The position numbers and the translations under genes are program-made. A DNA stretch of 64,000 nt from the NCBI RefSeq assembly GCF_009728995.1, contig NZ_VTZW01000006.1, forward strand, positions 111,366 to 175,365, read 5' to 3'. The DNA is from Streptomonospora sp. PA3 (GTDB taxonomy: Bacteria; Actinomycetota; Actinomycetes; Streptosporangiales; Streptosporangiaceae). The notes under the pieces are model-generated. The model worked only from the letters and a program-made list of their open reading frames with translations, made no database searches and was not told where the DNA came from. Positions 8,199 to 16,004 of the stretch are shown piece after piece. The stretch's first letter is position 1. Each line of letters begins with the position of its first letter.

Positions 8199-8786
8199 CT
8201 AGGTCGGCGCCACGACCCGCTGCACGCTCTCGCGGAGCAGGGCGCGGCGCTTCTCGTGCATGTCCTCCGGCTCGTCGGCGCCGGCCGCGTAGACGTTGCT
8301 GACCGGCGACCACGCCATGGACATCGCGATGACCATCGCCATCAGGTCGAACGGGTCGCCGGAGCGGACGGCACCTGCCGCCTGGGCCTCGGCGATCGCC
8401 CGGAGTTTGGGCTCGTCGAGTCGATCCGCGTCCTCGACGAGGTGGCCGGTCGGGCGGCGCTCCAGGCGGACCCACGTGGCCAGCCGGATGAGGTCCGGGC
8501 GGCGCAGGTACTCGTCGTAGAGCCGCACGGCCCAGTCCGCGAGATCGGCGGAGTCGATGGGGACGACGTCCATGATCCGCTCCAGCGAGCCGAAGAAGAT
8601 CGCGTCGAACAGCCCTTCCTTGCTGCCGAAGTAGCCGTAGAGCTGGGCCTTGTTGGTGCGGGCGGCGGCCACGATCCGCTCGATGCGTGCGCCGGCGATC
8701 CCGTGTTCGGCGAACTCCCGGGTCGCGACCTCCAGGATGCGCTGCTTGGTGGCGGCTCCACGCGAGGTCAGGGGCTTATCGGCCAT
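8199..8786 (-). CDS. TetR-family repressor
   Basis: A 195-residue protein from ATG 8786 (a GTG 9 bases upstream is possible). The N-terminal helix-turn-helix is clear: TKQRILEVATREFAEHGI, then RIERIVAAARTNKAQLYGYF and a SKEGLFDAIF segment. The ligand domain follows. It is divergent from the zinc alcohol dehydrogenase at 8885, and a 26-bp palindrome lies between them, so it probably represses both genes. The ligand may be an aldehyde or quinone-like inducer; this is inference. Confidence 0.93.
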   Translation of the reverse strand: MADKPLTSRGAATKQRILEVATREFAEHGIAGARIERIVAAARTNKAQLYGYFGSKEGLFDAIFFGSLERIMDVVPIDSADLADWAVRLYDEYLRRPDLIRLATWVRLERRPTGHLVEDADRLDEPKLRAIAEAQAAGAVRSGDPFDLMAMVIAMSMAWSPVSNVYAAGADEPEDMHEKRRALLRESVQRVVAPT

Positions 8787-8846
8787 GCCCGCCACGATAA
8801 CAACAGAACGGTCGGTTTACTCGGGACTCCGGCTTCGGCTAGCTTG

Positions 8847-8872
8847 AAACAGACAGAACAGTCTGTTTGTTT
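8847..8872. promoter_or_regulatory. Operator of the TetR / alcohol dehydrogenase divergon
   Basis: A 26-bp near-perfect palindrome: left half AAACAGACAGAAC, right half AGTCTGTTTGTTT. The core AGACTG/CAGTCT-type arms match typical TetR operators. It ends 12 bases before the dehydrogenase ATG and so would block its transcription or initiation. A related half-site, GAACGGTCGGTTTA, lies at 8807-8820 nearer the repressor gene. Confidence 0.75.
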
Positions 8873-8884
8873 AGGAGCCGGGGT

Positions 8885-9928
8885 ATGAGGACGACGATCG
8901 GATGGCAGGCGGAGCGCCCCGGGGATGCGCTGCGGCGGGCGCCGCTGGAGCGGCGGGACCTGCGCACCGACGACATCGCGGTGCGCGTGGACTACTGCGG
9001 CGTGTGCCATAGCGACCTGCACGCGCTGCGCACCCTGCCCGAAGGGGCGGCCGCACCGCTGGTACCGGGGCACGAGTTCACCGGGACGGTGACGGAGGCC
9101 GGCCGCGATGTCACCCGGTTCGCCGTCGGCGACCCGGTCGCGGTCGGCAACATCGTCGACTCCTGCGGCGTGTGCGCCATGTGCCGACGGGGCCAGGAGA
9201 ACTTCTGCCACGGGTTCCCGACCCTGACCTACGGCGGCACCGACCGGCACGACGGCTCCCCCACGCTGGGCGCCTACTCGCGGGAGTACGTGGTCCGCGA
9301 CCGGTTCGCCTACCCGCTGCCCGAAGGACTCGACCCGGCTGCCGCCGCCCCGCTGCTGTGCGCCGGCATCACCGTGTGGGAGCCGCTGCAAGCCCTCGGC
9401 GCCGGCCCCGGCACCCGCGTGGCCGTGGTCGGGCTCGGCGGCCTCGGGCACCTCGCGGTCAAACTCGCCGTCGCGCTGGGCGCCGAGACCACGGTCGTCA
9501 GCCGGTCCGCGGCCAAGGCCGAGGACGCCCGCCGCCTCGGCGCACACGACCTCCTCGTGTCCACCGACGAGAAGCAGCTTTCCGGCGCCCGCGACGGGTT
9601 CGACATCGTCATCGACACCATCGCGGTCCCGCACGACCCCGCTGACTACCTGCGCCTCGTCGCCCTGGACGGCACGCTCAGCCTGCTCGGCCACCTCGGC
9701 CCGGTCGAGGTGCAGACCATGGATCTGCTCCTGGGGCGCAAACGGCTCAGCTCCGCGGGCAGCGGCGGTCGGCCCGCGACGGCGTCGATGCTGGAGTTCT
9801 GCGCCGCACACGGCGTCGCCGCCGACATCGAGCTCCTACCCTCCGCGCAGGTGAACGAAGCCTTGGCCCGCCTCGGCCGCAACGACGTCCGCTACCGCTT
9901 CGTCCTGGACATGTCCGACCTCGCTTAG
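8885..9928 (+). CDS. Zinc-dependent NAD(P) alcohol dehydrogenase (medium chain)
   Basis: A 347-residue protein from ATG 8885 with TAGGAGCCGG upstream; an earlier TTG at 8867 lies in the operator and is unlikely. Catalytic zinc ligands are seen in CGVCHSDLH and GHEF; structural zinc cysteines in CGVCAMCRRGQENFC; the dinucleotide motif is GLGGLGHLAV near residue 180. This is the YahK/AdhA group (cinnamyl/aldehyde reductase-like). It probably reduces aldehydes in the cytoplasm, induced through the adjacent TetR repressor. Confidence 0.94.
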   Translation: MRTTIGWQAERPGDALRRAPLERRDLRTDDIAVRVDYCGVCHSDLHALRTLPEGAAAPLVPGHEFTGTVTEAGRDVTRFAVGDPVAVGNIVDSCGVCAMCRRGQENFCHGFPTLTYGGTDRHDGSPTLGAYSREYVVRDRFAYPLPEGLDPAAAAPLLCAGITVWEPLQALGAGPGTRVAVVGLGGLGHLAVKLAVALGAETTVVSRSAAKAEDARRLGAHDLLVSTDEKQLSGARDGFDIVIDTIAVPHDPADYLRLVALDGTLSLLGHLGPVEVQTMDLLLGRKRLSSAGSGGRPATASMLEFCAAHGVAADIELLPSAQVNEALARLGRNDVRYRFVLDMSDLA

Positions 9929-10085
9929 GCTTGTCCGAGAAGGCCGCAACGTCGGCCGGCGCGGCGGCGAAGGCCCCGGTGCCCGTCCCGTACGCCGCGG
10001 CGAGGTGCGGGTAGCGGTGGCGACACGCCGTGGCCGCGGCACCTGTCCACGCAGAAAAACGGCGGTTCATGGCGGGCGGAACGCT

Positions 10086-10724
10086 TCACCCGAGTGGGTG
10101 GGGGCTGGATGCGGTGCGGTCGTAGAGGTCGCGGAACTCGCGGACTCGGCGCTGGCGGCGGCGGATGAGGGGAAAGGCCGCCACCAGGAACAGGAGCGGA
10201 ACCACGGGAAGCCAGGCGGCGGTGCTGGAACCGGCGGCGTACTGCAGCGCCAGGTTGCCGCCGTTGAGCAGGACCAGGATTCCGCAGAGGGCCGCGAAGA
10301 ACTTCGGCGACCGGGAGGTGTCGCTCTGGTCGGCCAGGATGCGCCCGAGCCGGTTGGTCTCGGGGTCCTCGTGCAGTGTCCCCTTCATGATCTGCCAGTG
10401 GGCCGCCCACACCCGCGCGGGGTCGGAGTCGGGCGGGACCGGATTGCCCTTGACCATCCGCCGCAGCATCCACGCGAGCAAAGGGACCAGCAGGACGAGG
10501 CCTAGCGCCAGCCCGACCACGATGCCTGCGAAGAGCACGGGCACCCCGGGCCCGGGGCCCCGGGCCAGATCCGCCAACACGAGGAGAAGCGGAGTCGGAC
10601 CCAGCGCCGCGGCGATGAGGGTCAGACGGACGGCGTACTGCCAGGGGTTGTTCTGGGCGTAAACGGTGAGCCGACCCATGAGGGTGCCGAACAGGCCCGG
10701 TTTTCTGCGGGATTTCGACGCCAT
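10086..10724 (-). CDS. Membrane protein, 212 aa, unknown
   Basis: Start chosen at ATG 10724 (MASKSRRKPGLFGTLMGRL); the longer frame to 10808 adds an unlikely basic leader. It has a basic N-terminus, two membrane helices (about residues 28-48 and 55-78), a soluble middle with WAAHWQIMKGTLHEDPETNR, and two more helices (about 140-158 and 165-183), ending in a basic tail. I do not recognise a family. Both neighbours are unrelated, so context does not help. Confidence 0.7.
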   Translation of the reverse strand: MASKSRRKPGLFGTLMGRLTVYAQNNPWQYAVRLTLIAAALGPTPLLLVLADLARGPGPGVPVLFAGIVVGLALGLVLLVPLLAWMLRRMVKGNPVPPDSDPARVWAAHWQIMKGTLHEDPETNRLGRILADQSDTSRSPKFFAALCGILVLLNGGNLALQYAAGSSTAAWLPVVPLLFLVAAFPLIRRRQRRVREFRDLYDRTASSPHPLG

Positions 10725-10767
10725 GCCCACGCCCTGCCCCGCGGCTCTTAGGCGAACGCGCACCTCG

Positions 10768-10850
10768 TTCCGCCGGCCCGCGATCCGCCGCCCCCTCGAA
10801 GCGGTCACCGGGACGGTCCTGCTACTCGCAGGGCGGGTTCTGCTGACACC
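10768..10850 (+). pseudogene. Fragment of a lysE-type gene (last ~28 codons)
   Basis: This stretch matches the 3' end of the intact LysE gene (about 13757-13845) at most positions, with a one-codon deletion. Translated it gives AIRRPLEAVTGTVLL against VIRRRLEAVTGTVLL in the intact gene, then GRVLLTPR against GRVLLTSR. No upstream part of the gene remains. Together with the WYL-gene remnant at 13852-13893 it indicates a decayed tandem duplication of this segment. Confidence 0.75.
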
Positions 10851-10895
10851 CCGACGACCCGACCGGCTTCTGCGTGAGCGGAGCGGCGGTGGACA

Positions 10896-10932
10896 CGGGC
10901 GGGGCCGCGCCCGGTGATGCCGGCCCCGCCCG
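10896..10932. terminator. Hairpin after the VOC gene
   Basis: CGGGCGGGGCCG (10896-10907) pairs perfectly with CGGCCCCGCCCG (10921-10932) around a 13-base loop, just downstream of the VOC gene on the reverse strand. Confidence 0.7.
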
Positions 10933-10941
10933 CGTGGTCGG

Positions 10942-11379
10942 TCAGTCCAGGCAGAACTCGTTGCCCTCGGGATCGGCCATGACGATGTGGCCGGCGCCCA
11001 GCGGGGGCGCGGGCTCGTAGCGCTGGAGCCGGGTGGCGCCGTGGGCGGTCAGCCGCTCGGCCTCCGCCTCAAGAGCCGCCATCCGCGCCTCGCCCTGCAG
11101 ACCGGGTGCCGCGCGAACGTCCAGGTGCACGCGGTTCTTGGCCTGCTTGCCCTCGGGCACCCGCTGGAAGAACAGCCGCGGCCCGCCGCCCTCCGGGTCG
11201 ACCACGGCTGAGGCGTCGTTGCGGTTCTCGGGCGGCACGCCCATCTCCTCCAGCGCCTGCTCCCACGAGTCGAAACCCGGGGGCGGGTCCTGCAGCCGGT
11301 AGCCCATGGCCTCGGCCCAGAACGCCGACAACCCGGCGGGGTCGGCGCAGTCGAACGTGATCTGAACGTCGCGGGCCAT
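10942..11379 (-). CDS. VOC-family (glyoxalase/bleomycin-resistance fold) protein
   Basis: A 145-residue single-domain protein with the paired beta-alpha-beta-beta-beta units of the family: an opening VQITFDCADPAGLSAFWAEA, a central PRLFFQRVPEGK, and a late HIVMADPEGNEFCLD, where the metal-ligand positions (His, Glu) are visible. Family knowledge: the actinobacterial subgroup often has no known substrate. It is separated by one base from the DinB gene, and the two are transcribed together, divergently from the WYL regulator. Confidence 0.9.
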   Translation of the reverse strand: MARDVQITFDCADPAGLSAFWAEAMGYRLQDPPPGFDSWEQALEEMGVPPENRNDASAVVDPEGGGPRLFFQRVPEGKQAKNRVHLDVRAAPGLQGEARMAALEAEAERLTAHGATRLQRYEPAPPLGAGHIVMADPEGNEFCLD

Positions 11380-11380
11380 C

Positions 11381-11965
11381 TCAGCTCGCCTCCTGACGGA
11401 TCTGCGGGCGGGTGTGCAGGTACAGGTCGCGCAGCAGGCACACCTCGCTCAGATGGTGGATCAGTTCGCGGTCGATGTGCAGCACCAGCCGTGCCATGGG
11501 GCTGTCGGCGTAGTCCCCCTCCGCCTCCCCGCACGGGCGGGAGAGGCCGGCCTCGCCGAGGGCTTCGACCCCGGCCGTCCAGGAGGCGTACTCGGCGTCG
11601 AGCTGGGCCAGCGCCTCGGCGGCGGTGGCTGCGTATTCGAACGACTGATAGTCGGTGGGCGCGCGTCCGAAGTGCGCGGCATTGCGCATCGCGAGCACGC
11701 CGACGATCACGTGGCCCAGCCGCCAGGCGATCGTGGTGAACGGCGGCGGGTCGGGCTCCGGGAACGCGAAGTCGATGGTCATCGCACCGGACCCGCCCTG
11801 CACCGGTGCCGTTCCGGTGCCGCGCGGGCGCACGCTCCAGGAGTCGGACACCGGCTCCCAGAAGTACTCGTCGTCGGTGAGCCCGTCCAGGCGCGGGCGC
11901 AGCTGGGTGTTCCAGTGCCAGTCGATCTGGTCGCGGAGCAATGGGTTCCAGGTCAGGTCGGTCAT
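11381..11965 (-). CDS. DinB-superfamily protein
   Basis: A 194-residue protein from ATG 11965 (MTDLTWNPLLRDQIDWHWN). It has the four-helix DinB/YfiT layout with three likely metal-binding histidines: the first in the N-terminal helix (WHWN), the second in RLGHVIVGVL and the last in HHLSEVCLLRDL. Family knowledge: mycothiol- or bacillithiol-dependent S-transferases or related detoxification enzymes; in actinomycetes mycothiol is the likely thiol. It is in an operon with the VOC gene, suggesting joint detoxification (inference). Confidence 0.88.
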   Translation of the reverse strand: MTDLTWNPLLRDQIDWHWNTQLRPRLDGLTDDEYFWEPVSDSWSVRPRGTGTAPVQGGSGAMTIDFAFPEPDPPPFTTIAWRLGHVIVGVLAMRNAAHFGRAPTDYQSFEYAATAAEALAQLDAEYASWTAGVEALGEAGLSRPCGEAEGDYADSPMARLVLHIDRELIHHLSEVCLLRDLYLHTRPQIRQEAS

Positions 11966-11993
11966 GGTCCCAGGCTTGCGCATATCGCGGACA

Positions 11994-12003
11994 GGAACGT
12001 TCC
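11994..12003. promoter_or_regulatory. Palindrome in the DinB/WYL divergent promoter
   Basis: GGAACGTTCC is a perfect 10-bp palindrome, with partly matching CGC/GCG flanks, centred between the divergent DinB and WYL genes (61-base gap). It is the best candidate for the WYL regulator's operator. Confidence 0.45.
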
Positions 12004-12026
12004 GTGATGCGTGAAATGATGGTCAT

Positions 12027-12986
12027 GTGACCGTCGAGGGGACGACCGAGCGCGTGCTGCGGCTGCTGGCGCTGCTGCAGCGGCGGCCGACCTGGACCGC
12101 CGCCGAGCTCGCCGCCGAACTGGGGGTCACCGACCGATCCGTGCGCCGCGACGTGGAGCGGCTGCGCGCCCTCGGCTACCCCGTGCAGGCGGTACCGGGC
12201 GTCGGCGGCGGCTACCGGCTCGGCGCGGGCACCCGGCTGCCGCCGCTGCTCTTCGACGACGAGGAGGCGATCGCGACGGCGCTCTCGCTGCGCCTGGCGG
12301 CCGGCGGGACGGTCGCCGGAGCGGGCGAGGCGGCGCTGCGGGCGCTGGCCAAGCTCGACCAGGTGATGCCGCCTCGGCTGCGCGCCGAGGTGCGGGCGGT
12401 CCACGGCGCCACCGAGACCCTGCTCGGCCCCGGCGTCGAGGTCGACGCGGAGGTGCTGGCGGCGCTGGCGCGCGCCGGCCGCGACTCGGTGCGGGTGCGG
12501 TTCCGCTACGCCGGCCGCGACGGCGCGGAATCCGAGCGCACGGTGGAGCCGGTGCGGATGGTCACCACCGGCCGCCGCTGGTACCTGATGGCCTGGGATG
12601 TCGACCGCGGCGACTGGCGCACCTTCCGGCTGGACCGGATAAGCGGGGTGGCGGAGACGACCTGGCGCTTCCCCGCCAGGGAGCATCCGGACCCGGTCGC
12701 CTACGTCCAGCACGCCGTGACCGAGGCGCCGTACCGCTATACCGCCCGGGTGCGGCTGCACGCCCGCGCCGATCAGGTCCGGGAGCTGGTACCGCCCCAG
12801 GTGGCGCGGGTCGAGGACGAGGCCGGCGACACCTGCGTGCTCGTCGTCGGAGCCCAGGACCCGGACCTGATCGCCCTGCACGTGGCCCGCATGGGCTTCG
12901 ACGCCGAAGTACTGGATCCGCCCGAACTCCGCCGGGCCGCCGCCCGCCTCGCCCGCCGCCTCACAGCACTGGCCGGGACGGACTGA
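12027..12986 (+). CDS. YafY-type WYL-domain transcriptional regulator
   Basis: A 319-residue protein starting at GTG 12027. An HTH_11 winged helix occupies residues 5-60 (TAAELAAELGVTDRSVRRD). The WYL domain lies around residues 150-210 (TTGRRWYLMAWDVDRGDW, then TFRLDRISGV), and a WCX C-terminal segment ends the protein. Family knowledge: WYL regulators sense ligands or nucleic-acid damage products and act locally. It is divergent from DinB-VOC and lies just before LysE. The last codons have a degenerate copy after lysE (13852-13893). Confidence 0.93.
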   Translation: MTVEGTTERVLRLLALLQRRPTWTAAELAAELGVTDRSVRRDVERLRALGYPVQAVPGVGGGYRLGAGTRLPPLLFDDEEAIATALSLRLAAGGTVAGAGEAALRALAKLDQVMPPRLRAEVRAVHGATETLLGPGVEVDAEVLAALARAGRDSVRVRFRYAGRDGAESERTVEPVRMVTTGRRWYLMAWDVDRGDWRTFRLDRISGVAETTWRFPAREHPDPVAYVQHAVTEAPYRYTARVRLHARADQVRELVPPQVARVEDEAGDTCVLVVGAQDPDLIALHVARMGFDAEVLDPPELRRAAARLARRLTALAGTD

Positions 12987-13173
12987 GGGCCGGCGCCGGG
13001 GCGATCCGAGAACCACCCGGGCCGCCGATCCGGTCGCGGACCCGGCTGGGAGGTTCCGGGGCCGGCGGCGGACGGCGCGGTGTCCGCAACCGGTCAGGCG
13101 CTTGTCCGCGTTCGCGGCGCCACCGAGGATCGAGCGGGACCAGCGCGGCCCACCGACGGCGGGGAGTTCGGGA

Positions 13174-13845
13174 ATGGAGATCGTCCAGGTGCTTCCGGCG
13201 TTTCTGGTCGCCGTAATGCTGATATCCGCCTCCCCGGGCCCGGCGATGGCGCTGATCTTCCGCCGCGCGGCGCTGCGGGGTTTCGGCGCGAGCGTGGCGA
13301 CCGTCCTCGGCCTGGAAGCCGGCATCTTCCTGTGGGCGATCGCCGCGGGCGCCGGAGTCGCCGCTCTGGTGGCCGCCTCCAGCACCGCCTACCTCGTGCT
13401 GCAGATCGCCGGTGCGTCGTTCCTCGCCTACCTGGGAATCCGCTCGTGGATCTCCGCGATCAAGGAGCGGCGCCTCGCCGCGGGCCGGAACGAGGGCGAG
13501 GGGTCCGCCGATCCCACCGAGGAGGAGACGACCGCGCCGGCGCGATCGGCGGTCGTGGCGTTCGCCGAAGGGCTGCTCGTCCAGCTCGCCAACCCCAAGG
13601 CGGCCGTGTTCATGTTCGCCTTCTACCCGCAGTTCATCTCGCCCGGCCAGCCGGTCATGGCCACGACGGCCCTGCTGGCGCTCGTCCAGGTGACCGTCGA
13701 GACCGCGCTCTACCTGGGTCTGGCGGCGGGAGTGGCACGGGCGCGCTCCTGGTTCCGGCGCCCCGTGATCCGCCGCCGCCTCGAAGCGGTCACCGGAACG
13801 GTCCTTCTCGCACTCGCCGGGCGGGTGCTGCTGACCTCTCGGTGA
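13174..13845 (+). CDS. LysE/RhtB-family amino-acid exporter
   Basis: A 223-residue protein from ATG 13174 behind GGGGAG. Six hydrophobic segments; the N-terminus has the family signature SASPGPAMALIFRRAALRGF, and the middle has LLVQLANPKAAVFMFAFYPQF. A charged, Glu-rich loop of about 35 residues separates helices 3 and 4. Family knowledge: exports amino acids or analogues. It lies 187 bases after the WYL regulator gene. A broken copy of its 3' end lies at 10768-10850. Confidence 0.93.
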   Translation: MEIVQVLPAFLVAVMLISASPGPAMALIFRRAALRGFGASVATVLGLEAGIFLWAIAAGAGVAALVAASSTAYLVLQIAGASFLAYLGIRSWISAIKERRLAAGRNEGEGSADPTEEETTAPARSAVVAFAEGLLVQLANPKAAVFMFAFYPQFISPGQPVMATTALLALVQVTVETALYLGLAAGVARARSWFRRPVIRRRLEAVTGTVLLALAGRVLLTSR

Positions 13846-13851
13846 GCAGAT

Positions 13852-13893
13852 GCCCACATCGCCCGCCGACTCACAGCGATGGCCGGGGGCCCG
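13852..13893 (+). pseudogene. Remnant of the WYL gene 3' end
   Basis: Just after the lysE stop, CGCCCGCCGACTCACAGC followed by TGGCCGGG repeats the last ~35 bases of the WYL gene (12950-12985) with few mismatches (ARRLTAMAG against ARRLTALAG). The rest of the gene is missing. It is short, so chance similarity in GC-rich coding sequence cannot be excluded, but it mirrors the lysE fragment on the other side of the segment. Confidence 0.5.
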
Positions 13894-13929
13894 ACTCACA
13901 GCGCGTCGCACACGAGCGCACGCGCCCCA

Positions 13930-14165
13930 AGACTCACCCGGGAACTCCCGAGAACCGTCCGGGGCCGCTCAATCCGAGAAGCTGCGGCGACGGGGCCGGC
14001 ATGCGCCCAACACCCCCACCCCGACCCGGCGGCCAACGCCCACCGCCCCATGACTCACAAGACACCCAAGAACCTCCGGGAACCATCCCGGGCCGGCCAC
14101 CCGAGAGGCTGCGGCAATGGGGCTGGGACGCGCGAAGCGCTGCGCGCCAGCTTGCCGCCGAGCGC
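13930..14165 (+). repeat. Left arms of dispersed repeat family A
   Basis: This stretch is most of a 357-base gene-free gap. 14068-14165 contains GAGGCTGCGGCAATGGGGCT, then GCGCGAAGCGCTGCGCGCCAG and CTTGCCGCCGAGCGCACG (14148-14165 region), which recur in the elements at 50.9-51.9 and 63.3 kb. A more degenerate copy of its left part is at 13940-14000. The matching right arm lies on the other side of the nuclease gene, at 15170-15330. No terminal inverted repeat survives here. Confidence 0.75.
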
Positions 14166-14202
14166 ACGCCGCCACCTCCGATCGACGGTATGCGCCCCCG
14201 AT

Positions 14203-15117
14203 TCAAACTCTCGCGCGCCGCTGATGGCGCAGCATCATGCAGATATAGCCGATCCGCTTGCGCACCTTCTTCTCATGTGACGGCGCGGGCGCCCATCCGC
14301 GGCAGCGCAGCCGTGAGAGCAGTCCCCGCAGGAGAGCGTCCGGCTTCACCACTACGTCGGCCGCCCGGACGACGAAAACGTCCCACCCCAGCCCGGTCAA
14401 TGCCGCCACGCGGGCCGCGTCATGGCTCCGGTGTACTCGGGTGTGGAACTCCGCGCCGTAGTACTCGACACCTTGGCGGTACTCCTCATATCCCAGATCG
14501 AGGAAGACTCGCCCGCCCGCGAGACCGACCGGAACCTGCGAGCACGGCCGGGGTAGACCGGCATCGACGATCAGGCAGCGGGTCCAGCCTTCCCCCGGAG
14601 ACTCGGCGCCCGAATCGGCCGCATCCAGCACGGCGGCGATGCGCCGTCCGTAGCGAGTGCGAGTGTCGGCGCGCAGCAGCAGCCTCCGCGCTTCAACACC
14701 CATGCGAAGGAACTGGTCAAGGGCAGCGACGGCCTCTAGGCGCGGCAGGCATCGAGCACAATCAGCGGCGGTGCGCTCGAGCGTGGTCACAGGCATGTCG
14801 GCGACAGTGGTGACGTCGCCGGAGGCGATCGCCCACCGGTATATCCGGACGGTTGGGGCCGCCAGACCTGCCCAGTTGCGCGGAACGGAGATCTCGACCG
14901 GCCACGTGGCCGCGGCCCGACCTGGCGGGAGGACATCCAACCCGTGGAGCAGGGCGGCAGTGCGTCCGACGACCACGGCATCCTTCGGCAGAAGATCAGC
15001 GAATTCCATGGCACCGGCCATGTGGGATGGGTCGCGGGGAGGGCCGGAGTGGGGATTGCCTATCCGGCGCTGCATGACGCCGTGCCGGGTGAGCGCGTAC
15101 GGGGGGAGAGAATTCAT
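14203..15117 (-). CDS. DUF559 (Vsr-like) nuclease with AbiEi-like N-terminal region
   Basis: A 304-residue protein. The N-terminal half resembles actinobacterial 'type IV toxin-antitoxin AbiEi-like' proteins (DAVVVGRTAALLHGLDVLPP, then TLERTAADCARCLP). The C-terminal half has the Vsr/DUF559 endonuclease pattern: a Glu in ESPGEGWTR, FLDLGYEEYRQGVEYYGAEF with Asp and Glu metal-binding positions, and GWDVFVVRAADV. Start at ATG 15117 lacks a clear Shine-Dalgarno; ATGs near 15021 or 15009 are alternatives. It lies exactly between the two arms of repeat family A, so it may be cargo or the coding version of that element. Cellular role is unknown. Confidence 0.75.
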   Translation of the reverse strand: MNSLPPYALTRHGVMQRRIGNPHSGPPRDPSHMAGAMEFADLLPKDAVVVGRTAALLHGLDVLPPGRAAATWPVEISVPRNWAGLAAPTVRIYRWAIASGDVTTVADMPVTTLERTAADCARCLPRLEAVAALDQFLRMGVEARRLLLRADTRTRYGRRIAAVLDAADSGAESPGEGWTRCLIVDAGLPRPCSQVPVGLAGGRVFLDLGYEEYRQGVEYYGAEFHTRVHRSHDAARVAALTGLGWDVFVVRAADVVVKPDALLRGLLSRLRCRGWAPAPSHEKKVRKRIGYICMMLRHQRRARV

Positions 15118-15159
15118 GTTCCAATGGTGGAGCGGCGCACGACGGCATTGTGGGTTTTC

Positions 15160-15330
15160 CACAGCGTGGATTGTGCGAATCTGCCACCGGTGGCGGGCCT
15201 CCGGAGTAAAGGTGCTCCGTGCGCTCGGCGGCAAGCTGGCGCACAGCGCTTCGCGCAAACCGGCCCCATTGCCGCAACCTCGGTGGTGCCCGCCCCACGG
15301 GGATCCCGGAGAGTTCCTGATCCGGAGCGG
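15160..15330 (-). repeat. Right arm of dispersed repeat family A
   Basis: Contains CCACCGGTGGCGGGCCTCCG, GTGCGCTCGGCGGCAAGCTG, CGCACAGCGCTTCGCGCA, CCCCATTGCCGCAACCTCGG and a tail like that of the element at 50.87-51.28 kb (GGGATCCCGG, GTTCCT). These are the reverse complement of the left arm at 14068-14165 plus its outer flank. The arm begins about 45 bases upstream of the nuclease start codon. Confidence 0.8.
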
Positions 15331-15394
15331 TGCCACCAGCCCTTCCCCGGTGGCGCGTTCACCTCCAGGCGCCGCGCAGCCGGGCGGGCGGCGG

Positions 15395-15586
15395 TCACGG
15401 CGTGTGTCGCGTCGGTGCGATGACGTAGGGGCGCACGCGTGCGGACGCCCTCCCTCGGGCCGGGAGGTTTTCTCCCGGTAGAGGGGGCAGACGCCACTGT
15501 TCGGCCTTTGGGTTTCCGCAGAAGCCGCAGGTCTCTTCGAGATTGGGACGGGTGCACAGGCGGCATGTCCACTTGTCCGTGTTCAC
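15395..15586 (-). CDS. 63-aa protein with RanBP2-like zinc ribbon
   Basis: The GTG at 15586 overlaps the stop of the upstream gene (GTGA). The N-terminus reads DKWTCRLCTRPNLEETCGFC: W-x-C-x2-C-x3-N-x4-C-x2-C, close to the RanBP2-type zinc finger (which usually has six residues after the Asn). The rest is basic and Pro-rich. Family knowledge: such ribbons bind RNA or protein. Last gene of a three-gene, tightly overlapping cluster. The role is unknown. Confidence 0.65.
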   Translation of the reverse strand: MNTDKWTCRLCTRPNLEETCGFCGNPKAEQWRLPPLPGENLPARGRASARVRPYVIAPTRHTP

Positions 15587-15882
15587 GGTGCGCTGCCTTC
15601 CTGAAAGGGGAAGCCGAGCGGGTAGACGCACGGATCCCATGACTGGTGGATGCGGTGGAACAGCCGGAGCCGGAAGTCGGCGAGCGGGAGTGTGCCCGTC
15701 CAGCCGCGCCGGCGGTCGTAGATCGCGCGGTGTACGAAGTACTCGATACACGTTCCGTCCGGGGCGGGGCGCCACTCCATCAGCATGGTTCCGGCTTCGA
15801 CGCCGATGGCGTAGACGACGCCCGATTCGGGGATCTCCCACCATGACTGCGGGTGCTCGACCAGTTCTTCGGCGCGCTTCAT
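15583..15882 (-). CDS. Hypothetical protein, 99 aa
   Basis: The ATG at 15882 overlaps the preceding stop (ATGA), and its own stop overlaps the next start (GTGA), so translation is coupled on both sides. It is aromatic-rich: SWWEIPESGVVYAIGVEAG, then CIEYFVHRAIYDRRRGW and FRLRLFHRIHQSWD. It looks like a small beta-rich domain. I do not recognise a family. GC content is lower than in the flanking housekeeping genes. Confidence 0.65.
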   Translation of the reverse strand: MKRAEELVEHPQSWWEIPESGVVYAIGVEAGTMLMEWRPAPDGTCIEYFVHRAIYDRRRGWTGTLPLADFRLRLFHRIHQSWDPCVYPLGFPFQEGSAP

Positions 15883-16004
15883 GGCACCATCGGCCCCGGC
15901 TCGAAGCGGACCCACCGGACGGGCGCGGCGTGCAGTCCGCGTGAGGGCCGTATCAATCGGGAGATGAGCGCCAGGGGGTCGCGCAGCGCCACTAGAATCG
16001 GCAT
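15879..16004 (-). CDS. 41-aa small protein, first gene of an overlapping trio
   Basis: ATG at 16004 is preceded by AAGGAGCTGAAGAC, a very strong Shine-Dalgarno. The product begins MPILVALRDPLALISRLIRP and continues basic with no membrane helix long enough to be certain (residues 2-17 are hydrophobic and amphipathic). Its stop overlaps the ATG of the 99-aa gene, so it leads the trio. Whether it is functional or acts as a leader peptide that couples translation cannot be told. Confidence 0.55.
   Translation of the reverse strand: MPILVALRDPLALISRLIRPSRGLHAAPVRWVRFEPGPMVP

Noticed and set aside
13080..14813. A forward frame over lysE, the repeat arm and the nuclease gene
   Set aside because: It crosses several unrelated features and has no protein-like segments.
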